NCBI GenBank assembly: GCA_040954595.2
Contig: CM082584.2
Span: 248,001 to 312,000, forward strand
Length of the DNA stretch: 64,000 nucleotides
Origin: Balanoglossus misakiensis
Lineage: Eukaryota; Hemichordata
Reading direction: 5' to 3'
Positions within the stretch are counted from its first letter, which is position 1. Each line of letters begins with the position of its first letter. Shown here piece by piece: positions 1 to 10,334 of the stretch. Under the pieces are notes generated by a model. The model saw nothing but the letters and a program-made list of their open reading frames with translations, did no database searches and was not told the origin of the DNA. Made by a program: the position numbers and the translations under genes.

Positions 1-85
1 ACAGCACAAGTGCAATAAAAAGAGCCTGCTGTATTCACACACTGGCCTCCACAAAGATCTGCTCTCTCCATATATTCATTGACAT
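1..85 (-). CDS. EGF-like domain exon, cut by the window edge
   Basis: The minus strand shows an intron ending in TTTCAG, then an exon reading (D)VNEYMERADLCGGQCVNTAG and continuing to the window edge. This is the start of a calcium-binding EGF domain with a phase-1 border, as is usual for cbEGF exons. The first cysteine of the expected DVNEC motif is tyrosine, so one disulphide would be lost. The exon lies downstream of the EGF exon at 2043-2165. The copy at 19173-19286 shows the rest of the exon and carries a stop. It probably belongs to an extracellular multi-EGF protein, but may be a gene remnant. Confidence 0.6.
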
Positions 86-415
86 CTGAAATCAAAGATA
101 GTTATTATTAATAAATTTATTATTATTTATTTCCTAACAAATGTAATACACATCCATCTCAGTGCATTTTCTACAGAAAATAATAAAATTAGAAAACAAG
201 TGAAAGCTTAAAGGATAAAAATTACACTTAAAAACCCCAAACAAACAGAAACAGTTCTGAAAGACAATCCCTATAAACCAAAAAAGCAATGGAATGAAAT
301 AGTGCTGAATAAAAGGACGAGTCTTAAAAACCCCTTTGAAAACTGTCAATAGATCCAGCATTGTGGATAGAAGGTGCACAAACACTGAATCCTCTTTAGC
401 CATATGCCTTGTTAA

Positions 416-1210
416 GATGGGTCCCCCGTATCTTTTTGCCCGTTGCTATGGGCCTATATAGGACATTACACCCCGATTTGGACTAAGCCGTTTTCAGAGT
501 CTAACAAGGGGCTGGCAACAAGTTGAAAATCTGCACGATTGTGAGCGCGCGCCCCCTGACGCCATTGATATGCAATTTAGCTAGGTCAAATTTCAAAAAG
601 CCTAAGGCTTTTTATTCCGTGACCTAAAAAACGAACTTGATACGTATTCATTAGTTGCTCGAACCAGGGAAGATCGTGACGGATTTTGTTTTCGAATATT
701 ATCGTTGTATCCTACGATTTCAGCATACCCGTACCACACCTGAAAAAGTCATCGATTTTGGGTGTTTTTGGACGCACTATTCCACCGGTATCGCTTCTTA
801 GCACGATGAAAACTGAAAAAACGATCTGTCACACTGTGCGGAAGTACGTTCTCAACAAGCAGGTCAAATTTGGCTGGCCTACGTCGCCTGTGAAAAAAGG
901 CTTAGGGATTTTTGTGAACGGTGCAAAATCTCTGTGTACAAAACATTGGATTTTTAGCGTTCGATCCAGTTACTGTGGTTACGGGACGCGCACGCTATCG
1001 CTGACCGCTGCTTTGCCGTATTAGCGTGGCGGCCTATGGCCGGGCGGTAGCTGCCGTAACCATACTCGGACAGAGTGTGTGCACACTATCGTGCGTATTT
1101 TTAACTGGTTACAAGCCCCTTGTCGGACGTTTATAACGGTTTCGATCAAAATTGAGTGTAATGTCCTGTAAAGGCCCATAGCAATGGGCAAAAAGATAAG
1201 GGGTCCCATC
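416..1210. mobile_element. Non-autonomous DNA transposon with TTAA target duplication
   Basis: The ends are inverted repeats of about 130 bp. The left starts GATGGGTCCCCCGTATC; the right end, reverse-complemented, starts GATGGGACCCCTTATC, and similarity runs through GGGGCT and GCACGAT. TTAA flanks both sides (412-415 and 1211-1214). The duplicate locus at 19627-19630 has a single TTAA and no element, which proves the insertion and its borders. TTAA duplication fits piggyBac or Kolobok elements; the termini do not decide between them. The interior has only a short open frame (686-1024) that I do not recognise. Confidence 0.9.
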
Positions 1211-1829
1211 TTAAGTTTTGAAATGATCATTCACGGTGATGAGTTATCAAGAATATACCCGTTAAAAATTACTGTACCCTCAGAGAAGCATTTTGTAATG
1301 TCTTTAAAATTTGATGAAAACTATATGAATTTTCTAAGTGTATATTTATTCATTTGCAGAGGTAATTTACTTAGCTATAGGTTGATAATTTATGTTAATT
1401 TCAATGAATTATGCAAATAAGTAGTGAAAATACTTGTACATGAATATATCAGACAGTCTTATAGTGTCGTGTGAGGTTGATGACACATATTCTTAACCAC
1501 ATATTTCTTGATCAATTAATTGTGTTTACACCAAAGTCCTCAATATCCATGGCAATCTCTTCCTAGGAATTGTAACACTCTCTCCAAAATCCCCTGAAAC
1601 TTGTGTACCCTGTCAGCAAAACTTTGTCTGATTTTTAAAATACAGATTACTTTTTCACCCTTGCAAACACATTTTCAAAGATAAGTTTTCACATTTGTTA
1701 ATTTGTTTATATTATGCATAATTATAATTGGAACAATTCTAAGATACAATTTCAACAAACATGTGTTCAGTACGAGTGTGCGGTTGATTTCAAATTTTAA
1801 AATGTGTGCAATGGATAGACAGGATGTGT

Positions 1830-2025
1830 GTTTAGCTGATTGTAACCATAGCAATATGCAATCCCCAAAAACAGTGTAGCCACAGAAGAGACCAATGTTT
1901 AGCTGATTGTAACCATAGCAATATACAATCCCCAAACAATGTAGCCACAGAAGAGACCAATGTTTAGCTGATTGTAACCATAGCAATATACAATCCCCAA
2001 ATAATGTAGCCACAGAAGAGACCAA
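1830..2025. repeat. About 60-bp intronic tandem repeat, 3 copies
   Basis: Units contain TTTAGCTGATTGTAACCATA and CACAGAAGAGACCAA with a period near 60 bp. The array lies immediately downstream of the EGF exon donor at 2041-2042. Block P2 has one unit at 20230-20285 and two at 21036-21180, split by an insertion. Confidence 0.85.
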
Positions 2026-2042
2026 AATCCACAGTTACATAC

Positions 2043-2165
2043 CGCCACATGCATGGCCATCTTCCAGCAGATAGAATCCTGGTCTGCAAGCGCAGAGATA
2101 ACTACCATGGGTATTCTGACAACAGTGTTGACATGCATTTCCACCACTGTGACATTCATTCATAT
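2043..2165 (-). CDS. Calcium-binding EGF domain exon
   Basis: This is a 123-bp phase 1-1 exon with acceptor CTTCCAG and donor GTATGT. It encodes one EGF unit: DMNECHSGGNACQHCCQN, then THGSYLCACRPGF and DGHACGG. The D-x-N-E-C start is the calcium-binding signature and all six cysteines are present. The length and symmetric phase are typical of shuffled cbEGF exons in extracellular matrix or receptor proteins. Its copy at 21196-21318 differs at one residue (CCMN for CCQN). On the same strand it sits about 0.9 kb downstream of a Mediator MED25-like exon, an association not expected of either gene family. Confidence 0.8.
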
Positions 2166-2169
2166 CTGG

Positions 2170-3023
2170 AAGGTAAGAAGAAATTAGAAATTATTTACAA
2201 GCATTACATTATTCAAGATAAGCCTACTCTTGACTACTGGAATCTCACACCAAAGACACCTGGGCTCAGATTTATAACAAGATGGGGATAATTTGTCTCA
2301 ATTTGATCATTTGAGACAAAATATCCCCAAACTTATATATTGTCGATGTAACATTATAATATAGTTATATCACTGTCAGGCATTTATGTCCTACAGTCAA
2401 GCGGTTTTAGGCACCTGCAGTCATTTTGATGGAGTTGGTTTGAATCCCACCAGTGCCAGAAGTGTGAGATGGTCAACTGGACTTGAGGCGTTTGAGTTCA
2501 ACCAAACTTTATTTCTAAGTCTAGGAACTGCATGCACCAACTAAGGCCTACAAAATGGCTTCTGGATTGAAGAGAACTCACAAACACATGCAATCACTTT
2601 TATAGGAGTAAACAGGTGTTAAAATAACATGTAAATTTTAGAGTTTTTTTTTGTTTAATAAGATTTGTATTCAAATTCTATTTCTGAGTCTTACATAGTG
2701 ATGACCTTTTGTCATGCATTGATGTCATGCAACCACTCACTAATTACACACATGTGTTGGTGAGTATCTACAACCACATGTTGAACCTCTTTAAATTGGA
2801 CACCTGCAATCCAAACAATTTCTTCAGTCCCTTTGGTGTTAGACGGGTTTGACTGTACTTGAAAGTGCAGTTGATATACAGAACAAAATGCTAAAAATAG
2901 AAATTGCAGACACAGTGACCCTTTAAAGGCCCTGCTCAACAGTTGCGTGCTAACACAAAGGATTTCTTATTTGTCTTCATTGTTCTGCCCTGAGATTGAG
3001 AAAATGGCCTTTAATATGTAAAG
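2170..3023. other. P1-specific 0.85-kb intronic segment
   Basis: This segment separates the EGF exon from the MED25-like exon in P1. In P2 the flanks join directly (GGAGGGTCAGTTGCAGG near 21320). I found no convincing coding sequence, terminal repeats or target duplication, so I cannot say whether P1 gained it or P2 lost it. Confidence 0.6.
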
Positions 3024-3099
3024 TGTCAGTTGCAGGTGCATGGCAGTACAATTGACATGATCCTTTAATTTTACAGTGCAATTATAAGATAATACTTAC

Positions 3100-3207
3100 A
3101 AATCCTCCAGACATTATTCTGAAGAGAGATATGTATGCTTCCTGGCTGTTATTCACAAACTGGAACTCCACAGTGCGTGAGTTTTGAAACATGGCACCAA
3201 GTGATTG
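3100..3207 (-). CDS. MED25: MED25-like ACID (PTOV) domain exon
   Basis: This 108-bp phase 0-0 exon has acceptor CCCCACAG and donor GTAAGT. It encodes QSLGAMFQNSRTVEFQFVNN, then SQEAYISLFRIMSGGF. This closely follows the Mediator subunit 25 activator-interaction (ACID/PTOV) domain: the stretch with FxNSR-V-F-F, then LxRIM-GF. MED25 docks transcriptional activators onto Mediator in the nucleus. The preceding ACID exon (about 50 residues after LEWQE) and the following one are not found nearby, so the domain is incomplete. The copy at 21401-21508 has lost its splice acceptor. I judge the family match strong and the gene probably non-functional here. Confidence 0.75.
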
Positions 3208-3739
3208 CTGTGGGGAAAAAAATTGACTCCAATCACCATCCCTTGTGCAGGCAAAAGATCATGATATTGCCCTCGCTAACATGTGTTATTATTTAAATAT
3301 TTCACCTCTACTTATGCAATGAATTAATGAATACAAAGTGTTGTAGGTCATCCAACATGAGAATGTCACTAACAAAATTATCATTGAGTTTCAAATCCCA
3401 AGTAACAGTGGACTTATATAGTTTATCACCCAGATGAAATTTTTTATCTAAATCTGCTCCTGTCGTATAAGGTTGCTTTGTTAAGACATACAAAGGGAAA
3501 TGATTGCATTGCATGTACACTGTGTGCCTCTGGATGAAAGACCAATCTGTGTATTTCCTTGATGGGTACTACCACACGTTGTTCAGCCAAGCTCATAATT
3601 TGTGTAATGTGTACCCTCCAAAGATACATCTGGAAGCACCCTAAAAAATGCTCACTATCCAACATGATCCAACCACAATAACCCCATTGACCTACAGTCA
3701 ATTGTTTTAATTAGTTATTTGTATGTGAGCTGTACACAC

Positions 3740-3908
3740 CTCTTGCCATTCCAAGGCTCCGTGCCAAACAACACTTTTCTGCTGTTGTTGTTGTTGTTGT
3801 TTTTGTTGTTGTGGATCAACTTGCTGCTGGTGAGTCAACTTGATGCACTTGAGCTGTAGAGGGCACTGGTATGTCCAGATCCATCGGTAGTGAAGTACTG
3901 GTATTAGC
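3740..3908 (-). pseudogene. MED25: MED25-like exon: Q-rich linker and start of ACID domain, frame broken
   Basis: The acceptor is TTATTACAG and the donor GTGTGT. The last frame reads a polyglutamine run and then KSVVWHGALEWQE, matching the VW-G-LEWQE start of the MED25 ACID domain, and ends in phase 0 like the next exon (3100-3207). The first part reads best in the frame that starts ANTSTSLPMDLDIP and ends in a TGA after DSPAAS. The exon is 169 bp (3n+1), so one base too many separates the two frames. The same break is present in the P2 copy 22059-22227. A real frameshift that predates the duplication is the simplest reading. Confidence 0.7.
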
Positions 3909-3943
3909 CTGTAATAACACATACAAATCATGACTGTAAATAA

Positions 3944-4244
3944 TTCTGTATTATATTATATCATGCTACCGTCCACAATTCTGATTGGACGAGAGCTCAA
4001 TCCAGCGATGCTAAAATTAAGCAATAAAACATCCCTAGCCATGGTGTACCACGAGATTTTGACCAGTTCACAACATATACGCAAGAGTGATAGCGAGTGC
4101 GTATATGGAGTTGAACTGGTCAAAATCTCGTGGTATACCATGGCTGGGGGTGTTTTAATGCTATTATATTATGCCAGTATATTGAAACTTTGCATAAAAC
4201 CTTTTAAAAAGGCATTTTCTTTGACTATGATATATGACTGTGGT
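3944..4244. mobile_element. Foldback MITE, family F1, truncated copy
   Basis: The core is a long inverted repeat: CAGCCATGGTGTACCACGAG and TTTTGACCAGTTC read outward and return in reverse as GAACTGGTCAAAATC and ATGGCTGGGGGTGTTTTA. The same element lies at 22262-22645 and inverted at 23748-24066. In P1 it ends abruptly after ATATGACTGTGGTA, exactly where P1 lacks the 4.2 kb present in P2. Confidence 0.85.
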
Positions 4245-4775
4245 AAATAAAAATATTACAACCATTTTACGGAAGTACCGATTTAGGGTAATGAAAATTT
4301 TAACAACCACAAAAAAGGTGTTCTACATCACCACAATATGATGAATTGGTTGTCAATGGCCATGTAAACAAGTTGTATATTTGTCGTTTGAACTTTAGAA
4401 TCTGGATTGTATGATTTCAAATATTTGCTTAGCAACAGATACCCAAGCAGTCACGCAGTTACACCCATTGGAAAATTGTATCACCCACACCAAGGTGGGT
4501 GGAAGTTGGTCCTGGTGCTTTTTTTTCCCATGATTCAAATTACAGTAAATGCCATATTAGAAATTCTGCCAACTTTCCCTCGATTTTGTAAAAAAATATG
4601 ATGACTTATACATGACAAATATTTTTTTTTCTGAAAGAGTGACCTCAAAGCTACCAAATTATGTAGAAATTACCTGGACCGGATTTTCCCTTTAAGGATA
4701 GATTGTTCAAGACAAAAGTAATGGCTTGAATAGAATATTACATGCACATTTCTATTAAGGACACCTCTGTATTAA

Positions 4776-5325
4776 AGGGACAAAGTCTCTCTCTCGCTGC
4801 CCTTTTTTCCATTAATAATGTTTGATACAAGACACTGTTTATGTTAATGTACATGTGTATATGTAGTAAATAAACGTTCAACCATACACAACTTCCATCC
4901 CGCGTGTATGATATGGGAGTAAAAACTCACCCAAAACGAATAAATGGTAGAGACTGATTATTCATTTTGGCGAGTTTTTTCACTCATGTCCACAAGCAGT
5001 ATATATGTTACTTTTTATCTACTTTCTGGGGGCATTGCAGGGTTGTTCTTCATTAAGTTTTTGGGATTTTTTTTTCTTTTGTGTCTTTCTTTTATGGCGT
5101 TGTTTCTGGGTTTGTTTTGTATGTTTTTTTTACAGTATGGGCATACGGCCTGAATTAAAGAATAAATAAATAAATAAATATACTTTGTGTGTGGTTGAAT
5201 ATTGATTCACTATATATCCACATGTAGAATAACATAAATAGTGTCTTGTATCAAATATAATTAATGGAATAAGGGGCAGCGATCGGGAGAGAGAGCCTGT
5301 ATCCCTTTAAGGACATGTTGTGTGA
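4776..5325. mobile_element. Palindromic TTAA-type MITE, family F2
   Basis: It starts TTAAAGGGACAAAGTCTC and ends with the inverse, CCCTTTAA. The arms mirror one another through CATACACAACTTCCATCC and CGAATAAATGG. Two more copies lie at 27296-27655 and 36878-37235. TTAA at both borders suggests piggyBac or Kolobok mobilisation. This copy is split by the LINE-tail insert at about 5005-5180. Confidence 0.85.
5005..5180 (+). mobile_element. Short retroposon (LINE 3' tail) inserted in the F2 MITE
   Basis: About 175 bp, absent from the P2 copy (27530), ends in GGGCATACGGCCTGAATTAAAG followed by an AATA repeat. Short-repeat tails of this kind are typical of CR1/L2/RTE-type LINE 3' ends. It is flanked by TATA-rich sequence, so the exact target duplication is unclear. 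Confidence 0.7.
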
Positions 5326-5505
5326 TCCCAGAGGTGCCCTTACTAGGCAGGTTTCAATGTACTTCACATGTGAGTTGTACTTTACTGTCGGTATGGAATC
5401 ATTTCCTGGTTGACATGGTGAGCTTTACATACAGATAAACCACCTCAAAAAGTGGGGGCTATAACTAGAGAATGATCTTTAACCTCAGAATTTTACCATA
5501 ATTAC

Positions 5506-5593
5506 CTTGAATATCGTAAACTCTTCATATCGTCAAATAACTGCACTGCAGTACTTAGACCTTCTGAAATCATACTGTATTTCTCACCTGCTC
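5506..5593 (-). CDS. MED25: MED25-like von Willebrand A domain exon
   Basis: This 88-bp exon has acceptor TTTGTCAG and donor GTAATT. It encodes [20 protein letters not shown], then DMKSLRYS, in one open frame (phase 1 in, phase 2 out). The [12 protein letters not shown] signature is diagnostic of the N-terminal VWA domain of MED25, the part that binds the Mediator tail. The copy at 27854-27941 reads GLSTALQLF. Neither the exons for the earlier VWA strands nor those for the later ones are visible, so the domain is represented by one exon only. Confidence 0.75.
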
Positions 5594-5929
5594 CTGACAA
5601 AAATCTGAAATACAACACAGTACAATTATTTAACAACAGGTGTATGTAAACAATGTCTACTCCGATTGTAGACAGATTTGGTTAAACATTTTACGAAACA
5701 TTTAAAGGTAGGAACCTCTAATAAAAGCCAGTGAGTCAAAGGACAAAACTGAGACTTTGAAACAGTAACCCATTGCCAAGTGTGACAGGGTGATGCGATC
5801 AGGCTAATAAAGGAGTTTTAATTTACCTTAGTATACTAAATTTAGAATAAACGAAAAAATCTACGATTAAAAAACAACTGTTACAACGGGTTGGCGAAAA
5901 CAAATATAAGGAACCCCCCCCCTCCCCCC

Positions 5930-7085
5930 CCAAAAAAAACAAATGTGGTAAAGGGGTCCAACATTTTGCACACCATCACTTTTCGGCAGTCAGTCTGCAT
6001 TCAAGCCAAAGGAGCAAACCTAATTGCAAGAAATACCACGACAATACTAACCGTATAGTAAATAGGTGAACAAGTATCTTCAGGGTGGCTAAAACAAAAA
6101 TGATTACCCCCCCCCCCCCAAGACATGATGGAAGGTTCCAAAAATTTGAATCCCATCATTTTAGTTCTTGTGGAGCCCCATTGAAACCAAAACATCAAAG
6201 AAAAATAATATTTTTAGCAAAATATTGTATGAGAAGGGAGTAAATCGGCCAACAAACAACTTCGGAGTGGCCAAAATGGAAGTGCCCCCCCCCCCAATAA
6301 AAAATGATGGGGGGCCTATAATTTGCACCCTATTATTTTTGGCCAGGTGGGTCCCCTCCAAAGCAAAAACAACAAAAACAAATTAATTGTAGCCCAAATT
6401 CCCATGATAATAGAGTAAATAGGCCAACAAACAACTTCGGAGTGGCCAAAATGGAAGTGGCCCCTCCCCCAAATAAAAAATGATGGAGGGGCCCTATAAT
6501 TTGCACCCAATTATTTTTGGCCAGGTGGGTCCCCTCCAAGGCAAAAACCACAAAAATAAATTCATTGTAGCCCAAATTCCCATGATGATAGAGTAAATAG
6601 GTGAACAAATATCCTCGAGTGACCACAACAGAAGAGACCCCCCGAAAAAAATTGATGGAGGGGCCCTAAAAATTGCACCCCATGATTTTTGGGTAGTTGG
6701 GTCTCCATTGAAGCCAAACAGCAAAACAAAAAACAATTTTAGCACAAAAATCCTACGGGAATATACATCATACCACAAAATGGAAGTACCCCCCCCAGAA
6801 AAATATGATGGAGGGCCCTTAAAATTGCACCCCATCATTTTCGGGTAGTTGGGTCCCCATAGAAGCCAAAACAGCAAAAAAATCTATTTTAGCACAAAAA
6901 TCCTACGGGAATACACATCATACCACAAAACGGAAGTACCTCCCCCCCCCCCCCAGAAAAATATGATGGAGGGGCCCTTAAAATTGCACCCCATCATTTT
7001 CGGGTAGTTGGGTCCCCATAGAAGCCAAAACAGCAAAAAAATCTATTTTAGCACAAAAATCCTACGGGAATACACATCATACCAC
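5930..7085. repeat. Tandem repeat array of 156-180 bp units, about 6 copies
   Basis: Anchors GATGGAGGGGCC recur at 6126, 6306, 6482, 6653, 6810 and 6966, giving spacings of 180, 176, 171, 157 and 156 bp. Each unit holds a poly-C run, a TTTTTGG(C/G)(C/T)AG(G/T)TGGGTCCCC segment and an A-rich stretch. Open frames on both strands through the array are by-products of the repeat. Confidence 0.9.
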
Positions 7086-7243
7086 ACTAACAGGTTTGAC
7101 TGTATGTTGATCTGTGTCATGAATAGCAGACATTTACCAATGACTGATTGTACACTATATGATTTCAGTGTCACATATACATGTATAAGACACTAAGTAC
7201 AAACCCATACATCTTACTTTCTCTCCAAATTGTAGATACTCAC

Positions 7244-7355
7244 AAACGCATGTATGTTGAATCCTGGTCTGCAACCACACTCTGGTAACTGGTTGGTGTG
7301 TTGCAATCTACTTGTTGGCATGGTGACCAACCAGCTTGATCGCACTCATTGTCAT
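7244..7355 (-). pseudogene. Degenerate EGF-like exon
   Basis: The acceptor is CCCCGCAG and a donor GTGAGT is present. The exon begins (D)DNECDQAGWSPCQQ and later, in another frame, reads CGCRPGFNIHAF, so the EGF cysteine spacing is recovered only by changing frame within TSYQ/CGC. The length of 112 bp cannot be a symmetric phase 1-1 exon, and the sixth cysteine is missing. It lies between the EGF exons at 9891 and 2043 on the same strand. It is best read as a decayed EGF exon. Confidence 0.6.
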
Positions 7356-7684
7356 CTGCGGGGAAAACACAAATATCATAAAATGTGTTAGAATGAATAC
7401 ATGTGAATTACAGTTTTCTTTGAGTACACATTTGAAAATGTACGATAAGAGAGCAAAATTGTGTGAAACTTAATAAATATCATCTGGCATATTATAACTT
7501 GGTCATTACATATGTTTATCTGTACCAGTACTGTATACTGATAAACAAACAATGTAGTAACCACATTACATTTAACAAGGTAGTGTTTGAAAGCCAAAAA
7601 TATCATGCACGAGACAACAAACTCATTTTTTGGCTCCGAAGTGTAAACAGGGGAGTCTGTCAAGTTGGGTATGAGCTACTAGTA

Positions 7685-7880
7685 GGCAACTTTCAGTCTC
7701 GAGAGACTATGGCATGATGCACTATGATTTAAAACAGCTTCGTGAGTGGCTTGTCAGACCAATACGGGAATGACAATCCTTCCTGCAGTTGGAGCACAAG
7801 AACTCTGATGCAGCAGTTTCAGTTGCGCACTGCATCTTTCGCCGTCTGTCAAACTACTTCCATCCGTCAAGAATTCATAC
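7685..7880. mobile_element. Possible retroelement fragment
   Basis: The stretch beginning GGCAACTTTCAGTCTCGAGA resembles, from memory, a dispersed animal repeat end (CAACCTTCAGTCTCGAAAGACTATGG). No coding sequence or terminal structure is visible in it. Confidence 0.25.
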
Positions 7881-8098
7881 CATTTTCTAGTAGGGGTGTT
7901 TTTGGCGGTGGTGTGTAGCTTTGAGGTGTTGCGGAAGAATTGGAACAGGGGCAGAAATCGGAACGGATTAGCCAGCAGTGTTTTTGCTACCCGCGAGAAA
8001 AAAGTTTGGCGAGACGATTTTCATACAAATTAGTCAAACTTGCGAAGCACTGCTATCTAACATCGTCGTTTGTTTTGACATGATCAACTTGCCATGAT

Positions 8099-8672
8099 TA
8101 GACTGTCGACAGTCCCTCGCGCCTAATGTGTATCGACTCGGCGTTTCGTTCGAGGGCCGTAAGGCCCGTATCTTTTGAGGGCCGAAGGCCCGATTCGGCG
8201 TTTCGTGGTGCGATGGCCGTAAGGCCTCGGGCGTGGGCGTGGCCCGAGGGACTGTTATACCTTGTTTCGCCCTCACACGGGCACTGTGGGAAAATGCCCC
8301 TGTAAAATGATTGACAGTTAATATACGTCATAAACTCATAAACGGCAAAGATGTTTTTGTGGCGTCGCCAACGGGCACTGGGAAGTCTTTGGCGTATGAA
8401 ATCGCACCTTTTCTCTTGGACAAGATCGGCGAATTTACCGAGGAACCGTCATCGATAGTTTTGGTTGTATCGCCGCTGATTCACGCCCCCATATGCAAAT
8501 TTTACTACGTCATTTTCTGCACGCATAATTAATATCAAGGCAAGGCTTACAAGCTATAACAGTCTCTCGGGCCTTACGGCCCTCGCACCACGAAACGCCG
8601 AATCGGGCCTTCGGCCCTTGCACGAAACGCCGAATCGATACACATTAGGCGCGAGGGACTGTCGACAGTCTA
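8099..8672. mobile_element. DNA transposon with long TIRs and 8-bp target duplication carrying a RecQ-like fragment
   Basis: Both ends read TAGACTGTCGACAGTCCCTC when taken inward, and the match continues past CGCGCCTAATGTGTATCGA. GCCATGAT flanks both sides (8091-8098 and 8673-8680), so the borders are exact. The subterminal regions are rich in GGCCGTAAGGCC and CGGCGTTTCG motifs. An 8-bp duplication fits hAT, P or Zisupton-like elements; the termini do not show hAT's usual CAGNG. The interior carries a helicase fragment (8311-8532). Confidence 0.9.
8311..8532 (+). pseudogene. RecQ-like DNA helicase fragment inside a transposon
   Basis: The frame reads LINGKDVFVASPTGTGKSLA, then EIAPFLLDK and VLVVSPLI. 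This is the Walker A motif (xxPTGTGKS) and motif Ia region of a superfamily 2 RecQ-type helicase. The reading frame stops soon after, and no DExH box or later motif follows. It can only be a fragment, either captured by the flanking element or left over from an autonomous relative that encodes a full RecQ-like protein. Confidence 0.7.
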
Positions 8673-9890
8673 GCCATGATCAGTGCACTACAATGCGTGA
8701 AAGTGGACCGCTGTTCTGTTCATTGATCATCACCCCCTGTATCATGAACATTGTATAGCAATCCATTGAATTCAGCTCTTCCAGCTAGTGGCCGCACTCG
8801 CTTGATTTCCTGTGTGTGTCTCTGGGGACACAAATAATGCATATGCGTCTTTTTCTAATTTGCATATTTTGAATGGGTTAGGTGTGCCCTGACTTGAATG
8901 CGTCAAGCATACAGGTTGTTATGGAAGTTTCTTTTTAGAACCACTAGTGTTAGTCTGTGGGCCCAACCAGCAAAAAAGGTTCTAGAAATGGTATTATGTT
9001 GTATAGGCATTTTGTTCTACATGAAATTAGCTGGAAATGACGGGTGGGAAACTATTGATGTGAAATCAGGTCACTTCTACCGAAAATGATGGACCAGAGA
9101 GCAATGACTATTTTAATTTATTTCATATACTATGTTCACAACTGCTATGCTCCCATAAACTGGGGAAACTAAATGATTGTACTTTCTGTTTGAACAATTC
9201 ATGTATTTTTTTCGCTACCACCTACACTACTATAGTCAGCACATGACAGTATATACTTGAATATGGATAAATTTTATCAAAACACTTCAGCTGATCTTGA
9301 ATGCTGTCTGATATTTTTTTTTTCCAAATGTATTTCTTTCACTTTTAGACTAGTACTTCTGCTTGCACTGTTTTTTTCAAAACACATTTCTCATAGTTGC
9401 ACTGGTGCAATTTGATATGACATACACAATGAATTCCATCAGTATAACATAAGATACAGAATCTGAGAGGGAAATGACAATATATTTGTGTGAGGCCATT
9501 TGTGAGTGCAGGCCATTTTTAAGACTTAATTTAAAACAGTTATTAGAGCCCAGGACAAGTGGTTTTTCCCCCTGTCAAGCACCCACCTTATCAGGCTGCA
9601 TTCAATATTACATGAGCAAATCAGTTCAGCATTTCACTGTGGTGTTTGCACTGTTCTCCAAACATTCTGCTCGTCATCCACTACACACTGAGAGAGCACC
9701 AAGTGTCCTTGACGCTATATTTTTAATTTCTAACTATGGAAAGTGCCTGATAACTTTAAATTATTTTCTTTTTTAACATGGTGACTGACTGTAATCTCTG
9801 CAACTTACAACTTCTGTAAGCACCCTTTTGTGGCAGGAAATGCAAAGCCATTGTTAGCCTATACCCTCCCCACTCAAAAAAAAAACTTAC

Positions 9891-10010
9891 CTAAACAATT
9901 GACATGATCTGCACTCAGAGAAAAACCATCATCACCACAACTACAGCTGAATCCACCCTCTGCATTGTGACAACCTCCAGCACAAACAGAATCTGAACAC
10001 TCATTCACAT
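9891..10010 (-). CDS. Calcium-binding EGF domain exon
   Basis: This 120-bp phase 1-1 exon has acceptor CTGTTTTCAG and donor GTAAGT. It encodes (D)VNECSDSVCAGGCHNAEGG, then FSCSCGDDGFSLSADHVNC. All six cysteines and the D-V-N-E-C calcium-binding start are present. It is the farthest upstream EGF exon seen on the minus strand here and the best preserved. It probably belongs to a multi-EGF extracellular protein together with 7244-7355, 2043-2165 and 1-85. Confidence 0.8.
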
Positions 10011-10334
10011 CTGAAAACAGAAAACAAAAACATCCATTGTAATTATTCAAGTCAATACCTATCCTCCCTTCCTTTAAAAATTTTCTTAAATTGAACAAAT
10101 TCACATGGCTTTGAAATTAAGTATTAACAGTGATATTTCTAATATTTCTAACAGGCCTGACTTTTCTAAACGTTCAGTTTCTTTGTGGATTTGTAGAAAT
10201 GATGTACAAACTGAGCTGTCAGGTCATAACTGTTTGTGCTTTGGCATGAACACATATCCCAGAATGCCCTACAGGGTTGGCAAAGAAATTGATAAACTCT
10301 TCACCTAAAATTTCAAACTCGTAGATCTTAATTA

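Larger units (their letters stand above)
1..5795. repeat. Segmental duplicate block P1 (partner of 19205-28410)
   Basis: Sequence from the window start to about 5795 reappears almost base for base at 19205-28410 in the same orientation. Both copies hold the same EGF and MED25-like exons, the same introns and the same old MITEs. P1-only segments are the TTAA element 416-1210, an extra 0.85 kb at about 2170-3023, and a LINE-tail insert near 5005-5180. P1 lacks the 750-bp insert 20286-21035, about 4.2 kb equivalent to 22575-26765, and 28105-28380. Similarity ends around 5800, just after CCAAGTGTGACAGGG. Confidence 0.9.

Noticed and set aside
134-403. 89-codon minus frame repeated at 19349-19618
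   Set aside because: Repeated only because it lies in the P1/P2 duplication; AT-rich, no recognisable domain, no exon signals. It is intronic or flanking sequence.
3308-3701. Two overlapping minus frames between the ACID and LEWQE exons (also at 21608-21929)
   Set aside because: I looked here for the missing MED25 ACID exon; neither frame matches the expected CQVYV...WP-KL-MQL pattern, and no exon borders fit.
6168-7196. Overlapping proline/phenylalanine-rich frames at 6.0-7.2 kb
   Set aside because: Shadows of the 156-180-bp tandem array, on both strands.
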